From the NCBI RefSeq assembly GCF_932294415.1, contig NC_065539.1:54488501-54552500 (forward strand): a stretch of DNA of 64,000 nucleotides, read 5' to 3'. The notes beneath the pieces were generated by a model. The model saw only the letters and a program-made list of their open reading frames with translations. It did no database searches and was not told the origin of the DNA. This document shows positions 9,923 to 19,695 of the stretch, one piece after another (the stretch's first letter is position 1; the number at the start of each line of letters is the position of its first letter). A program made the position numbers and the translations under genes. This DNA comes from Quercus robur. Lineage: Eukaryota; Streptophyta; Magnoliopsida; Fagales; Fagaceae.

Positions 9923-12419
9923 TTAGCATCCCCAAACCTTGGGCTTAGACTCAGCTTTTTCAGCCTGGGAGACTACATCCTTAATTGTAAGGGCATCCTC
10001 GGATTGAGTATCTTTGGCTGAGGGCAGGGCCTTCATACCCTTACCTGCCCCTGTAGAGGTTTCAGCATCCAGAGTAGGATCTTGGACACTGGAGACCTGC
10101 TCAGGAGGAGGGAGGGGTAGAGCAGTGGAAGGGACGTCCGCTGTAGCTTCTCGGATTTGTTCTAAAAAGAATATGCTTTCAACCTTCCTCAGCTCGGAGT
10201 TAGCAGGGACCTTTGCACTGTTAAGTGCCTTTATCCAGGTCTCAGTACAATAATCCCTACATACTTCAGCCACCTCCTTAGCCAATCTGTTCTCTGTATC
10301 CTCTAACCCACATTCGTAGGATGCTCTCTCCACAGCTTTAGTAGCTTCTTTGGCCACCCGAGCTGCCTCTTTAGCTACATCCTTGACCTTTTGTAGCTTA
10401 GCCTTGAGATCCATAACTTGTTGTTTCTGGGTAGCCAACTCAAGTTTCGTCGTGTAGAGTAGCTTACGTTGGTCCTCGACCTGGGCTTCAGCGTTTTCTA
10501 GACCAGCCAGGGCACTCGAACGTTCCCTTTTGGCGACGGTCAACTTATTGCCCAGCTATTTGTGCTCTTCTTTTAGGGCTCCAATAGCCTTCTCAACCTC
10601 AAAACGGGAGTGGGCCTTAGCCTTAACCTCGTCATGGGTATTCTTGACCCACTCTTCAGCTAGATAAATTTGTTGGGTAACCTGCATAAAAGTAGCAAAG
10701 GGGTCATAAAAAATTTGTACATATATGAATAAATAAGCATCTTAGTATTTAACAAAAATGGATGTTGATTGACTTACCATTGCAAGGTTTCTTTTCGATG
10801 ACATGAAAAGGTTCGGTTGCCTGGTATGCCTGAGGGCCTCCATATCTTTGGGGAGAAAAAGAGGCTACTTTAAGGCCTCGGCGAGGTGGGTGGCATGCGC
10901 CCTTTGAGACTCCCAGATTGTGGCATCCCATGGAATGGGAGCACCCTCCAACTCTAGCCAAGGGGCTCAAGTGCGAGACCCTCGACGCACTTCAGCACCA
11001 CTTGACTCTTCGCGGCTCTCCACGGAGGGAGCCCTTTTATCTTTAACGTTTTTGGGTTGTTTTGTCCCCTTCGGAGGAATCACCTCCCCTTCCTTCACTT
11101 TTTGTATTTTTCTTTTCCTTTTAAATTGGGATTGGGAAGTAGTCCCACCGCGGTCATAGGGAGAGGAGGAGGGGGGAGACTCGGAGGACCTTGGGTCTTG
11201 GGGACTGCTTTCGAGGATGACCCTTTATTCTTGTTGGCCAGTAGACCCTTTAAGCTGGTCCTTTGCTTCAAGTCCATAAATTCTTCTTTGTCTTTTGAGC
11301 TAGTGTCAACCCGGGCAATTATTAACCTCAAAGAATGGGCAGTAGAAAATCTATCAAAGTCGGCCTTAGAGTCCAAGAGCTCTACCGGCTTTTTTGGCAC
11401 TTCACCTTCATTGTCAAGGTGGAATTGGTCGATCTCGACCTCGAGGGATAAGTGTGTAGAAGCTGTCTCCTCTCTTGGAGTGGCTACTTCCTGATGGACA
11501 CGTTGAATGGGCAGCTCAACAAGCGGAAGGTCTCTCCGAGCCAAAAACCCCGACTTAGAGACATTTATGCGTGCTAATCTTGGGTCACTAGCCCTTATTC
11601 CTTGGCCTACGTCTTGAAATATGCGAGATAGAGGCTCGTAATCCAAAATTAAGTGAGCGGCCTGTAGCTATCTGTCTTCGCTTATGAATATCTCAGATCT
11701 CAGCAATTTGTTGAGACCCGATACATTGACCAAATTGAGTCTTGGAACGACGTGGTTTTTATCAGCAAAAACATCTAAGGAGGAAATTGTGGTTAGATCA
11801 ACAAAAACTATTATCCGAGAAGGCGAAATGTTAAGGCAGAGTTCAAAAAAAAAAAAAAAAACAAAACCTAAGAAGGCTAAAGTCCTTGCTAACGGACCTA
11901 ATCCTAGGGTACCCCATCTAGTTTTCCTGTCCAAATTGGGCAGTAAAGACCATTGTGTCACTCCCCAGAGGCGACCAGATAGTCATCCTTCAAGCCCTTG
12001 TTGGACTTAAGAAGGCAGGATATCAATCTAACAACATTGGATCGGGACTTGAGGTAATATCCTGCATTGGCAAGAGAATGACATTCATACATGTAAACAA
12101 CGTCGTGCCATGTGAGCCCTAAGTTCATTTGATCGTTCAAAGTATCTATGCTCCCTAGGACTCTAAAAAATTTGAGAGCACATTGATGGGGACACAACCT
12201 GTGATTGAGCAGGTAATCTTTGGTTATCCTACCCATGGGAAGTTTCATTCCTCTCTCTATAAAGGCAATCTTTGGAATGACGACTTCTCTCTCCTCTCTA
12301 TTTGTAAGTACTTGGTCCGGGGCACAATATTGTAGGCCTACTCCCTGTGGGATATGGTATTTGACCCTAAAACCCTCCATACCGGCCGGAGAGTCTACTA
12401 AGTGCTTGAATCTACCCAT
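9923..12419 (-). pseudogene. Antisense spliced ORF of Tat element (PF04195-like, coiled coil)
   Basis: A minus-strand gene opposite to gag-pol. It starts at ATG 12419 (MGRFKHLVDSPAGM). Its first 150 residues (FRVLGSIDTLNDQMNLGLTW, SRSNVVRLISCLLKSNKGLK, YLVASGEW) resemble the 'putative gypsy type transposon' domain PF04195, with the SNKGWKD...SGEW-type signature. A proline- and lysine-rich middle follows to about 11095, then a WDATIWESQRAHATHLAEAL block. An intron at 10777-10682 (donor GTAAGT, acceptor TATGCAG) joins SSKRNLAM to VTQQIYLAEEWVKN in frame. The second exon is a strong coiled coil (heptads over about 100 residues) ending at 9923. This copy has stops at about 11095, 10880 and 10545, frame changes near 11960 and 10600-11100, and an A18 run (11847-11864) expanding a Phe tract. 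The function in these elements is unknown; antisense extra ORFs are established for the group. Confidence 0.75.
10682..10777 (-). other. Spliceosomal intron in antisense ORF
   Basis: On the minus strand the donor is ATG/GTAAGTCAATC and the acceptor TACTTTTATGCAG/GTTACC, 96 bp, T-rich before the acceptor. Removing it joins two segments with a conserved protein feel in one frame, while reading through meets stops. Strand and phase were checked by hand. Confidence 0.7.
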
Positions 12420-12690
12420 TTAAGCAAACGTAGATGACGCGAAGGAAGTTTTCTAAAATAGAAAGAAGGTCGAGGAGGTTGGCCAAGGAGGAAAAAGAAA
12501 TTTTAAAGAGATAGATACTTACGAAAATGAGTGTATAAAATCCTGAACCTTTAGAAAAATCTTTTGGAAATTTCTTAAGGAAAAGAGTTAGTGAAACTTA
12601 GGAGTGTAGAGACTTTAGTGAGTTGGAGTGCTTGAGATCTTTGGAGAACTTGAAAATTCATAAAGTAAGGGGAAAATGATTTCCCTCAAG

Positions 12691-12701
12691 GCTTTATATA
12701 G
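12691..12701 (-). promoter_or_regulatory. TATA box for the antisense ORF
   Basis: The minus strand reads CTATATAAAGC here, an excellent plant TATA box, about 275 bp upstream of the antisense ATG at 12419. It sits just inside the 3' LTR and fits independent antisense transcription with a leader of roughly 240 bases. Position and sequence are the only evidence. Confidence 0.55.
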
Positions 12702-12961
12702 AGGGTGAAAATGAGTAGGAGTTATCCCGCTCAAAATTTCAAGAGAAAGATCAACCGTTGGATCTGTGCCTCATCGTTAGATCTAGAGAAGAAAGCGTCG
12801 CCTGGAGTAATTAATAGTGCCTCGCGGGTGTCGAAGCGTCAATGGCAATTATGGGGCGCATAAAACGACACTCTCACACGTGTAAATCAAAGGATCAAGT
12901 AGAATTAACTCTCAAAAAATTCAAAATCTCAGTTTTCTCCTCGGATGAGAGGAAAAAACCA

Positions 12962-12978
12962 GAGTTTTGAGGGGCTAT
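12962..12978 (+). promoter_or_regulatory. Polypurine tract
   Basis: The purine-rich GAGTTTTGAGGGGCTAT immediately precedes the 3' LTR start TGTAGGG. This is where plus-strand DNA synthesis would be primed. It is short and interrupted by T residues. Confidence 0.55.
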
Positions 12979-13811
12979 TGTAGGGTTAAGGGCCCAAATT
13001 ATATATTGGGCATTGGGCCTTGGCCGAGAGCGTGAGTAGTCCAAGGAGGAACGAATGGTTCAGACTCAGGACTTAATGACCAAGATACAAATGTGAAGGT
13101 GGTCCGAGGAGGAATATCTCCTCTGGTATGAAAAATACAGCTTAAATATGTATTCCAACAATCAGGGTGACATTCCAAGAAACTTCAGTGATAGGGACGT
13201 GCATCATGAACATACGAGAAGGAGGGGAACCCAAAAATATCTAAGGGAAAGTTGCTACCATCGCATTAAATGCACTGCAGCTACTTTTCTGACCGCATTT
13301 ATGTGGAGAAGACCTCTGAACAGTGTTATTTTGGTTATCATGACTCACAGAAAACCAAAAAGGGTGTCTGATGGGACAGGTACTCAAGCAAAGGGCTCAA
13401 ATGACCAACAAGTGTAGGATCAAGACGATCCAAAGGGAGCTATATAATGTAAGAGGCCCTCCATGAGGAAGGGATTGGAGAAAGAGAGAGAGAACACTGT
13501 AGCTATCAAAATTATATTTACAATCGGTTTAATTGATTTATATGAAGACTTACCTCCTCGGACAGTGAATTCATTCAGATCAGTGCTTCTTGTTTTTACT
13601 TGATCATCCTCTAAATCTATACTACCCATTGTCCAATTTATTAGGGCCTAGTTCTTCGACCTACTCTCTACAAATTTATTGTACTGGGCTCACATTGTCC
13701 AATTTATTAGGGCCCAGTTCTTTGACCTACTCTCTACAAATTTATTGTATTGGGCTCACTGGGCCAATATTCCATACATTTTAGGCTTGGGCTGCAAAAC
13801 GTGTCCCTACA
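12979..13811 (+). repeat. 3' LTR of gypsy element with internal 66-bp duplication
   Basis: An 833-bp LTR, TGTAGGGTTAAG...GTCCCTACA. It matches the 5' LTR except that 13627-13692 is repeated at 13693-13758 (unit beginning CATTGTCCAATTTATTAGGG). That 66-bp tandem copy accounts for the whole length difference between the two LTRs. Confidence 0.92.
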
Positions 13812-16536
13812 ATTATCATTTGATCAAAGTAAACACACTAGATGGGGTTAATTTTTATTTTTTTAATGAAAAATCAAATATATAACATTTCAACCAGTTT
13901 ATTAGATGAGATAAAATACTTTGTGGTTTTCGCATTACTCCTCGCAAAAACCCAATCTCCTCCAAATAAGCTTTTCCAAACCCACCAACCCTATGATCCA
14001 TTGATTTCAGCTGTTGGCACATCTAAGTATGTTTGCTACACGTTCTGTTGGGCTTCTTGCTTTTTTCCCTCTTGCTTTCTTTTTTGATCTACAAGTTTCT
14101 TTTTCAGAGGATTTTCAATAACACAATCAATTATCAAAAAAATAAATTTTCATAAAAAAAATTTCAGCTGAAAAAATATTATGTGGATACTAAAACTATT
14201 TAGATTTTGTCAATACAAACAGAAAAATGCTTTTCCCCAACTTCAGGCTCCCCATCTCGCTTTGATTACCAATCCTCTCCGCCAACCTTCTTCCAATATC
14301 AAGCAATCAAATCGTTGGGAGCTAACTGGCCTTGCTGGTTATTGTGTATGCTATTTTGAATTGCAATTACGTTAATTGTGGGTTTGTGAACCATTTTGGG
14401 ATAATTAAGAGTGTGGTTTTGATGTTTGGCAGAATCATGTCAAGAATTGAGGTTGCCGTCTTTCTATGGCCACACTATTTGACAATAGATGTATCATGTA
14501 TGTTCTTGCGGTGGTCCAATCGTTTCATATTAATCAATTCCACATGATATGAAATAAATCACGCCTCCAAATTTGAGAAGGGCTTTTATAATTTATGGCA
14601 AATTCTAAGTGATTTATTTTGGTATTGGGGCCTGGGGTGCTCAAATGAAGCCGCGTGTGGTAAAGGGGAATGATTAATAAGTTCATTTTTCATTTTTTCA
14701 TTTTGGGGTGTAGGAGTTTATCAGAGCATTCGTATTGGAGATGCAAAATGTATTTTAGATAACAATGAGAGAAAAATGTACTGATATTTCTTGAACTTTT
14801 ATTTTAGCAAATTTACTATCCGAACTATATATATGAGTGAAATTAAAATATTAGTCAATCTATATACACAAAATCACAAGTGAAATCAGTTTATCCATAA
14901 TTTTTTTTTCCACAATCCTACTATTTGAATGCTAAACAGTTCAAAGAAGTAGTACTTCTTCTTCATCACTAGCCTGTGAAAGAACACATACAGTATTGAA
15001 AACAACATAAAATCCTTTTTAGCTTGTTTAATATGTCATTCATTCATTCTCAATTCCTTTCAACAAGTCTCAAATTCAATGATATGATAGCCAGCTGTGT
15101 GTGTGGGTGGGTGGAAGAGGGAGGAGGGGATACTGGTGGGGATTAGTAATTCATTTGAAGCTCTTTCCTTGAAAGTTCAGGGCACATTCAGAGTCCAGGA
15201 TAACCCGATACACGGATCTTGAGGGGCGGGGTTGTATATCTGGAGTTTACTAGACAAGAGTGGGTTCACGAAGTGGCCCTATCTTGAAGAGGTTTCTTGT
15301 CATATATTTAATAAATAAATAAACTGAAATTGAACTACAGAGAACTTCAACCTATAGGGACCCTAAAAAAATGGGACTACTACATATGGTACTCTAGAAA
15401 AATGCTCCAACAAGTGCCTCTTACTCATAGTTTTGAGCACAAGAAAAAATTGATAATAAACAAAACCAAATTGAAAAGGTAGCATCAAGCCTCAGTAAAC
15501 CACATCTAAGAACAAAATTGGCAATCGAATGTTCGTTTGATGGGTAGTGTTACTAGAATTACCTAGTCCAATCTAGATAATTATTGTAATCCCCAAATTC
15601 CAAATTATGACTAATCTAAAAATTAATGCCAAGTGTACATGATTAACCAATTAAACTAAGCATGTATAATAAGCATAGTATGGATAACGCATATTTAAAT
15701 GAGCAATCCACAGAAAATTAAAGAACCAAACCAAAGACAGCACTGGATGTGTTATTGAAGTGGAAAACTCGAGAACCAGGCAGAAAATTACATCTATGCA
15801 TCTAGCACTGAAATAATCCACTAAACTCAGATAGTTTCTGTGCAAATTGACCCACATAGCCCTCCAAGTAGTGCTGCAATCGTACTCAAGTTCTATAAGC
15901 TCCTGCTCACAATTGACTTCGCTGAGTCCTTTCTCTAACTTAGTCTCCAAATCTGCAACCAAGCAGCAGTTGCATCTTCAAGCCACCATGGCTAAAATGG
16001 AAGTGCTCCAATGGTTCCCGCAACATTAATTTACTCACAAAACTCAAGGATGGCGATGATTGTGATTTGGGATGATCACCTCTCAAGGATTTGGCTATAG
16101 TGAAAGGGAAGAGTAGAGAGAATTGAAGGTGTTTGTCTGTCATACAAATGAGTATGTTCTCTCAAATCTCGGATGGAATTCCTAGGGTTAATTTTGTGGG
16201 AAATGATGTATTTATACCGTGGGAAGGGGCTGGTACAGTAGGGAGGAAAATAATAGAATTTCCTCAGGTTCAGCAAACTTGTGGGTGCGACTGTCCCGCG
16301 AGTTTGAATCCCAACAACTTTTTCAAGATCTGCATTCTGCCACGTTCAAATTTTGCCGGTGCCACTCCTCAATTCACAGGTGCGAACTTGAAACTCCAGC
16401 AGCACTACATTGGACTCTAGATACCCAACCCAAATACAAAGGAATCCGCAATAACAAAGATTAAAAGATACCCAACCCAAATACAATCAAGTTTTGACAA
16501 GGAATAAAGCCATCAAAAAATAAACTAAACGGTTAC
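13812..16536. other. Intergenic DNA without a recognised gene
   Basis: AT-rich sequence with short unrelated open frames. A minus-strand stretch at 16143-15651 gives peptides such as LREPLEHFHFSHGG and EKGLSEVNCEQELIELEYD that look gene-like but fit no family I recognise and are separated by a frame change. I record it as unresolved. Confidence 0.4.
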
Positions 16537-17219
16537 CTTAGGACACCTTCTACATAAAACATATTCATCAATGAATGTGAAAGACCGGGTTTGTAGCCCA
16601 TCTCCCCACATCTAAAACTTATCAGTGGAAGCGATGGTTTTCCTTCAAAATGCAGCAGGGGTCTTCTCTCTCCCGCCTGACATAAACAAAAGACAAGACA
16701 AGCACTATGCATTAACCAAAAAAAAAAAAAAAAAAACACCCATAAAGGGGTTAAAAATAGAAATTTATCCAGTCATAAGAAATTATAAGCAGGAGTTGAC
16801 CCTTTCAGGTTCCAAAGGGTCCATACATGTTATCGAACCGCAGAATCCCAAAGTCCTTAGTGTAGTGCTTGCATAGTTCCTCAGTCATGAAATTCTCCAA
16901 GCCATATGCATCTTGAGGATATTATACAAGTAACAAAGAGTCCATCAAATTTTTTTTTTTCTTATTGGTAAGTTACACTAGCATCCTGTAAGTCATGAAC
17001 CTGCACCCTCACCTTGCACCTTGTTTTCACAAGGGGAGGAGGTGCCATTTGAGATAGAGACCCATCAATTTCAAAAACTCAATTTATAAGTAGATGCAAA
17101 AGCTCTAAATAGTAAGGAAAAAAACCTCTGCAGGCAAAGCATCAGACTCCTTCAAGCTCACATTAGTTTCTAACTGCTTAAATTCAGGGTAAATACGAGC
17201 ACTAGAGGCATAAAAGAAC
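16537..17219 (-). pseudogene. GME: GDP-mannose 3,5-epimerase pseudogene (three exons)
   Basis: Three minus-strand exons of the ascorbate-pathway enzyme that converts GDP-D-mannose to GDP-L-galactose. Exon A (17219-17126): FFYASSARIYPEFKQLE, then VSLKESDALPAE; it covers part of the catalytic YxxxK region. Exon B (16918-16801): PQDAYGLENFMTEELCKHY, TKDFGI, then RFDNMYGPFGT with a few residues missing before RFDN. Exon C (16676-16537): GREKTPAAF...STDKF, MWGDGLQTRSFTFIDE. Exons B and C join in the phase of the real gene (K, then G split G/GC, then GRE). Disabling changes are TGA for Trp after FGT, TGA for Cys after PAAF, TAG for Glu after DKF, and a frameshift after FIDE. First and last exons are not seen. 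Retained introns show a duplicated-gene origin, not a processed copy. Confidence 0.9.
16949..17061 (-). mobile_element. tRNA-derived SINE inside GME pseudogene intron
   Basis: On the minus strand it reads TATCTCAAATGGCACCTCCTC (box A-like), a GCAGGTTCATGACTT block (box B-like), ACTTACCAATAAG and an A-rich tail (the T run at 16949-16960). It is flanked by CCATCAA on both sides (16942-16948 and 17062-17068), a credible target duplication. It lies in the intron between exons A and B of the epimerase relic. Confidence 0.7.
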
Positions 17220-17480
17220 GTACATATATTATTTGCAAAGTTAATATTCAGATAAGTAAGCACCTGCATGTGTGATAAAATCCAACATTGAGTAGAAACA
17301 ATTTAAGTAAGTGAGTGGTTCACATAAAATTATTGTGCTGAAACCTAATGGCTTAAGCTTTTTGGTTTGAGTGATGTTCCAAGTGATACCGGTAAAAAAG
17401 TGATACCGGTAAATAACAATTTGTTGAAAAAATAGCATAAAATGAATAAGAAATTGATATTTTCTATGTTCACTTAAAGA

Positions 17481-18146
17481 TGTTATTAAAAGTGGGAAAA
17501 ATCATGAGTCCCACATTGGAAAGGAAAAAGATAATATATGAGTTTATAGTTCATGAGTTGGACATTGGGTTGAACTTTTGGCATATGTGGACTGGGCCTA
17601 CTTGTCCAAATAATAATATTTTATTATTTTAATTTTTGAGTCAGTTAATCTGTGCACAGTAGTTATCACTGAAACAGAGTGTCTATTCAGTAACGTATAA
17701 TTTTTCATTGTCCCTCATTCATAAAAACAACTTTTGAAGAAAAACTCTCACAATGAGAATATTTTTGTGCATTCATTTTGTGTCAAAGAGAGAGAAAGAG
17801 ACATTGAGTAGTTCGTAGAGCACAAACTTGTGTGCTTCGTTTTCGTGTTGTAGATCATTTTATCTTAGGAGGCAAACATCCATGAGTCTCAAAGCACCAC
17901 AATGATTGTGTGAGAGGCGAAATCTGCTTTAAAGAGATTGTGTCAAACACAAGACTTGATTTGATTCATTCATCCTTCATGCATTTCTGTGAGTTTTTAA
18001 TTATTTGCAGATTTCTTCATAAATATATTCAATATTTGTTTATTGCTCTTGTCAATCATATCTATTTGTGTTATTGCTTATATTTAGATATGTGTGTTGC
18101 TCCTTTTGCTTTATCACAAAAGTAAATTGTTGAAATATATCCAACA
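17481..18146 (+). mobile_element. Probable solo copia-type LTR
   Basis: Starts TGTTATTAAAAGTGGGAAAAA and ends near ATATATCCAACA. It contains features usual in plant copia LTRs: AGTCCCACATTGG near the start, a CTCTCACAATGAG region, and an AGAGAGAGAAAGAG stretch. No internal domain follows it, and I could not find an exact 5-bp target duplication, so the limits are approximate. Confidence 0.45.
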
Positions 18147-18259
18147 ATCTTAAAGCAAATTTCATACATTTTAATTTATTTTTGTGATTTATGGTGGAAG
18201 GAATTTTGTGTTTGTTGAAAAACGCTAAATCAGCAACTGTATACCCCTGTGTAGAACTT

Positions 18260-18560
18260 GGAAATACTGAGTTAGTGTTTATCCGGTGAAAATGGCCAAA
18301 TACCACCATTTTGTAAAATTTGTAGCAAAAAAGCATTGTTTCAGAACTAAATGGGAATCTACCACTTTTTATGTACTCGAGCTCACTAAACTCGAGTTCT
18401 AAATGGTACTCGAGTTTACTAAACTCGAGTTCCTAATTTCATTCCACCGCGGCGTTGCTAACCAGGAATTTGTGCAATTAAAAAAAATAATGTAGTACTC
18501 GATCTTGGTCAACTCGAGTACCATGCTCGAGTTCTTTGTAAATAAAATGGTGGTTATTTT
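18260..18560. repeat. Degraded relative of the 1756-2071 MITE
   Basis: The sequence GAAAATGGCCAAATACCACC, GTAGCAAAAAAGCAT and GTTTCAGAAC recalls the outer part of the MITE at 1756-2071, and the interior again has several ACTCGAG/CTCGAGT blocks. The matching right end is not found, apparently because tandem repeats replaced it. Confidence 0.4.
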
Positions 18561-18570
18561 TTTTCTACAG

Positions 18571-18878
18571 TACTCGAGCTTGGTAAACTCAAGTTCCTTA
18601 TAACTTTTTTTTTTTTGGGATAATCGACAAATAAACATAAACTTAAAAATAAGTAGTTTTGTTATGTTTTTAGGGAAATCGAGCATGGTAAACTCAAGTT
18701 CCTTATAATATTTATTTATTTATTTTTATTTTTTATGATCAACAAATAAACATAAACTTAAAAATAAGTAGTCTTGTTTTATGTTCTTATGGAACTCGAG
18801 CTTGGTAAACTCGAGTTCCTTATAACTTTTTTTTTTTTTTGGGATAATCGACAAATAAACATAAACTTAAAAATAAGT

Positions 18879-18918
<40 letters not shown>

Positions 18919-18920
18919 GT
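18571..18920. repeat. Tandem 104-118 bp units with CTCGAG and poly-T
   Basis: Three units start at about 18571, 18675 and 18793. Each has ACTCGAGCTTGGTAAACTC, AAGTTCCTTATAA, a T or T/A-rich run, then ATAAACATAAACTTAAAAATA and AGTAGT. The last ends in an uninterrupted T run of about 37 bases. Length differences lie in the T tracts. Confidence 0.8.
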
Positions 18921-19695
18921 TTTTATTTATTTAAATAGAAGCATTGTAAAATATAGAGATTTTAATTTCAAAACATGAATTTTTAGGCCACTCATACCCC
19001 TTGTTCATTCATTTTTAACACACTCATCAATTTCTTACTTCTCGGAAGCGTTATGGTCAAATTGGTTAAAATATTGGGGTTAAATAAAAATCTCACTCCA
19101 TTTTTAGCTATGGGCACAGCGAAAGAAGTTTAAGTGACATATTGTTACTTTATCAATCTTGTTTGAAATTACTGCATGGTCAAATGGTTGATAAGTATTG
19201 CAGAAAGAGTGGACCACTCGAATATAAAGAAGAACTTAAGCTTTACCACATCTGGATATGTAAGTTCTTCACTTGCAGTGTTTCTAAGAGGAATGTGAAC
19301 CATTTTTTTTATGTATATCTAAATGTTTGGCTGATGATGTGAAAGTCGCTTTGGCAACTTTTTTTCTTGGCAAGTTGTAGCACCCCATGTTTAGATATTG
19401 CTCACTGTTTTTGTCACGACCCAAACCTGTACTTCAGAGTTTAGAGCATGACCGGCATGTTAATATTAAGTTTATCTCAATACTAACACGAAACAACCTA
19501 AACTGAAGGTACTTATCAAGAATTATTTCTTGAATTCCTGGTTATTTTCTTGCATAAAGCCATAATATACAAAAAAAAGTTAGGGCCTGTTTAATAGGAG
19601 AATTTTTGTTTTTGTTTTCAAAATAGTATGAAATCAATTTTTTAAAAATTGAAATTAAAACTAGTTTTAAGATAATAATTTTTACTTTATATGTG
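18921..19695. other. Intergenic DNA; remains of a host repeat
   Basis: No gene. From 19577 (TAGGGCCTGTTTAATAGG) the sequence looks like the left part of a repeat that resumes after the LTR insertion at 22915 (GTTTGGTTCCTAC) and may end near 23950 (ATCAACCAAACA). Confidence 0.4.

Larger units (their letters stand above)
2633..13811 (+). mobile_element. Ty3/gypsy Tat-lineage LTR retrotransposon
   Basis: An 11.2 kb element bounded by related LTRs (2633-3399 and 12979-13811), with a primer binding site, gag, protease, RT, RNase H, a second RNase H, integrase, a tandem-repeat 3' region and an antisense gene before the polypurine tract. The second, archaeal-type RNase H between RNase H and integrase is the hallmark of the Tat (Tat/Ogre/Retand) lineage. 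The sense polyprotein has many stops and frameshifts and is dead. The LTRs differ at roughly one site in eight to ten by eye, so the copy is old. The right flank is ATTAT but the left flank is not, so no target duplication is visible. Four further solo LTRs of this or a related family lie at 19696-24675. Confidence 0.93.

Noticed and set aside
11057..11494. Plus-strand ORF of 145 codons in the gypsy 3' region
   Set aside because: Shadow of the antisense gene; the minus strand carries the family-like sequence.
15651..16143. Minus-strand peptides that look like a gene end
   Set aside because: Two frames with plausible residues (EKGLSEVNCEQELIELEYD) but no recognised domain and no consistent splice sites.
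19050..19110. Possible tRNA or SINE box A (ATGGTCAAATTGGTTAAAAT)
   Set aside because: No box B at the right distance and no cloverleaf can be drawn.
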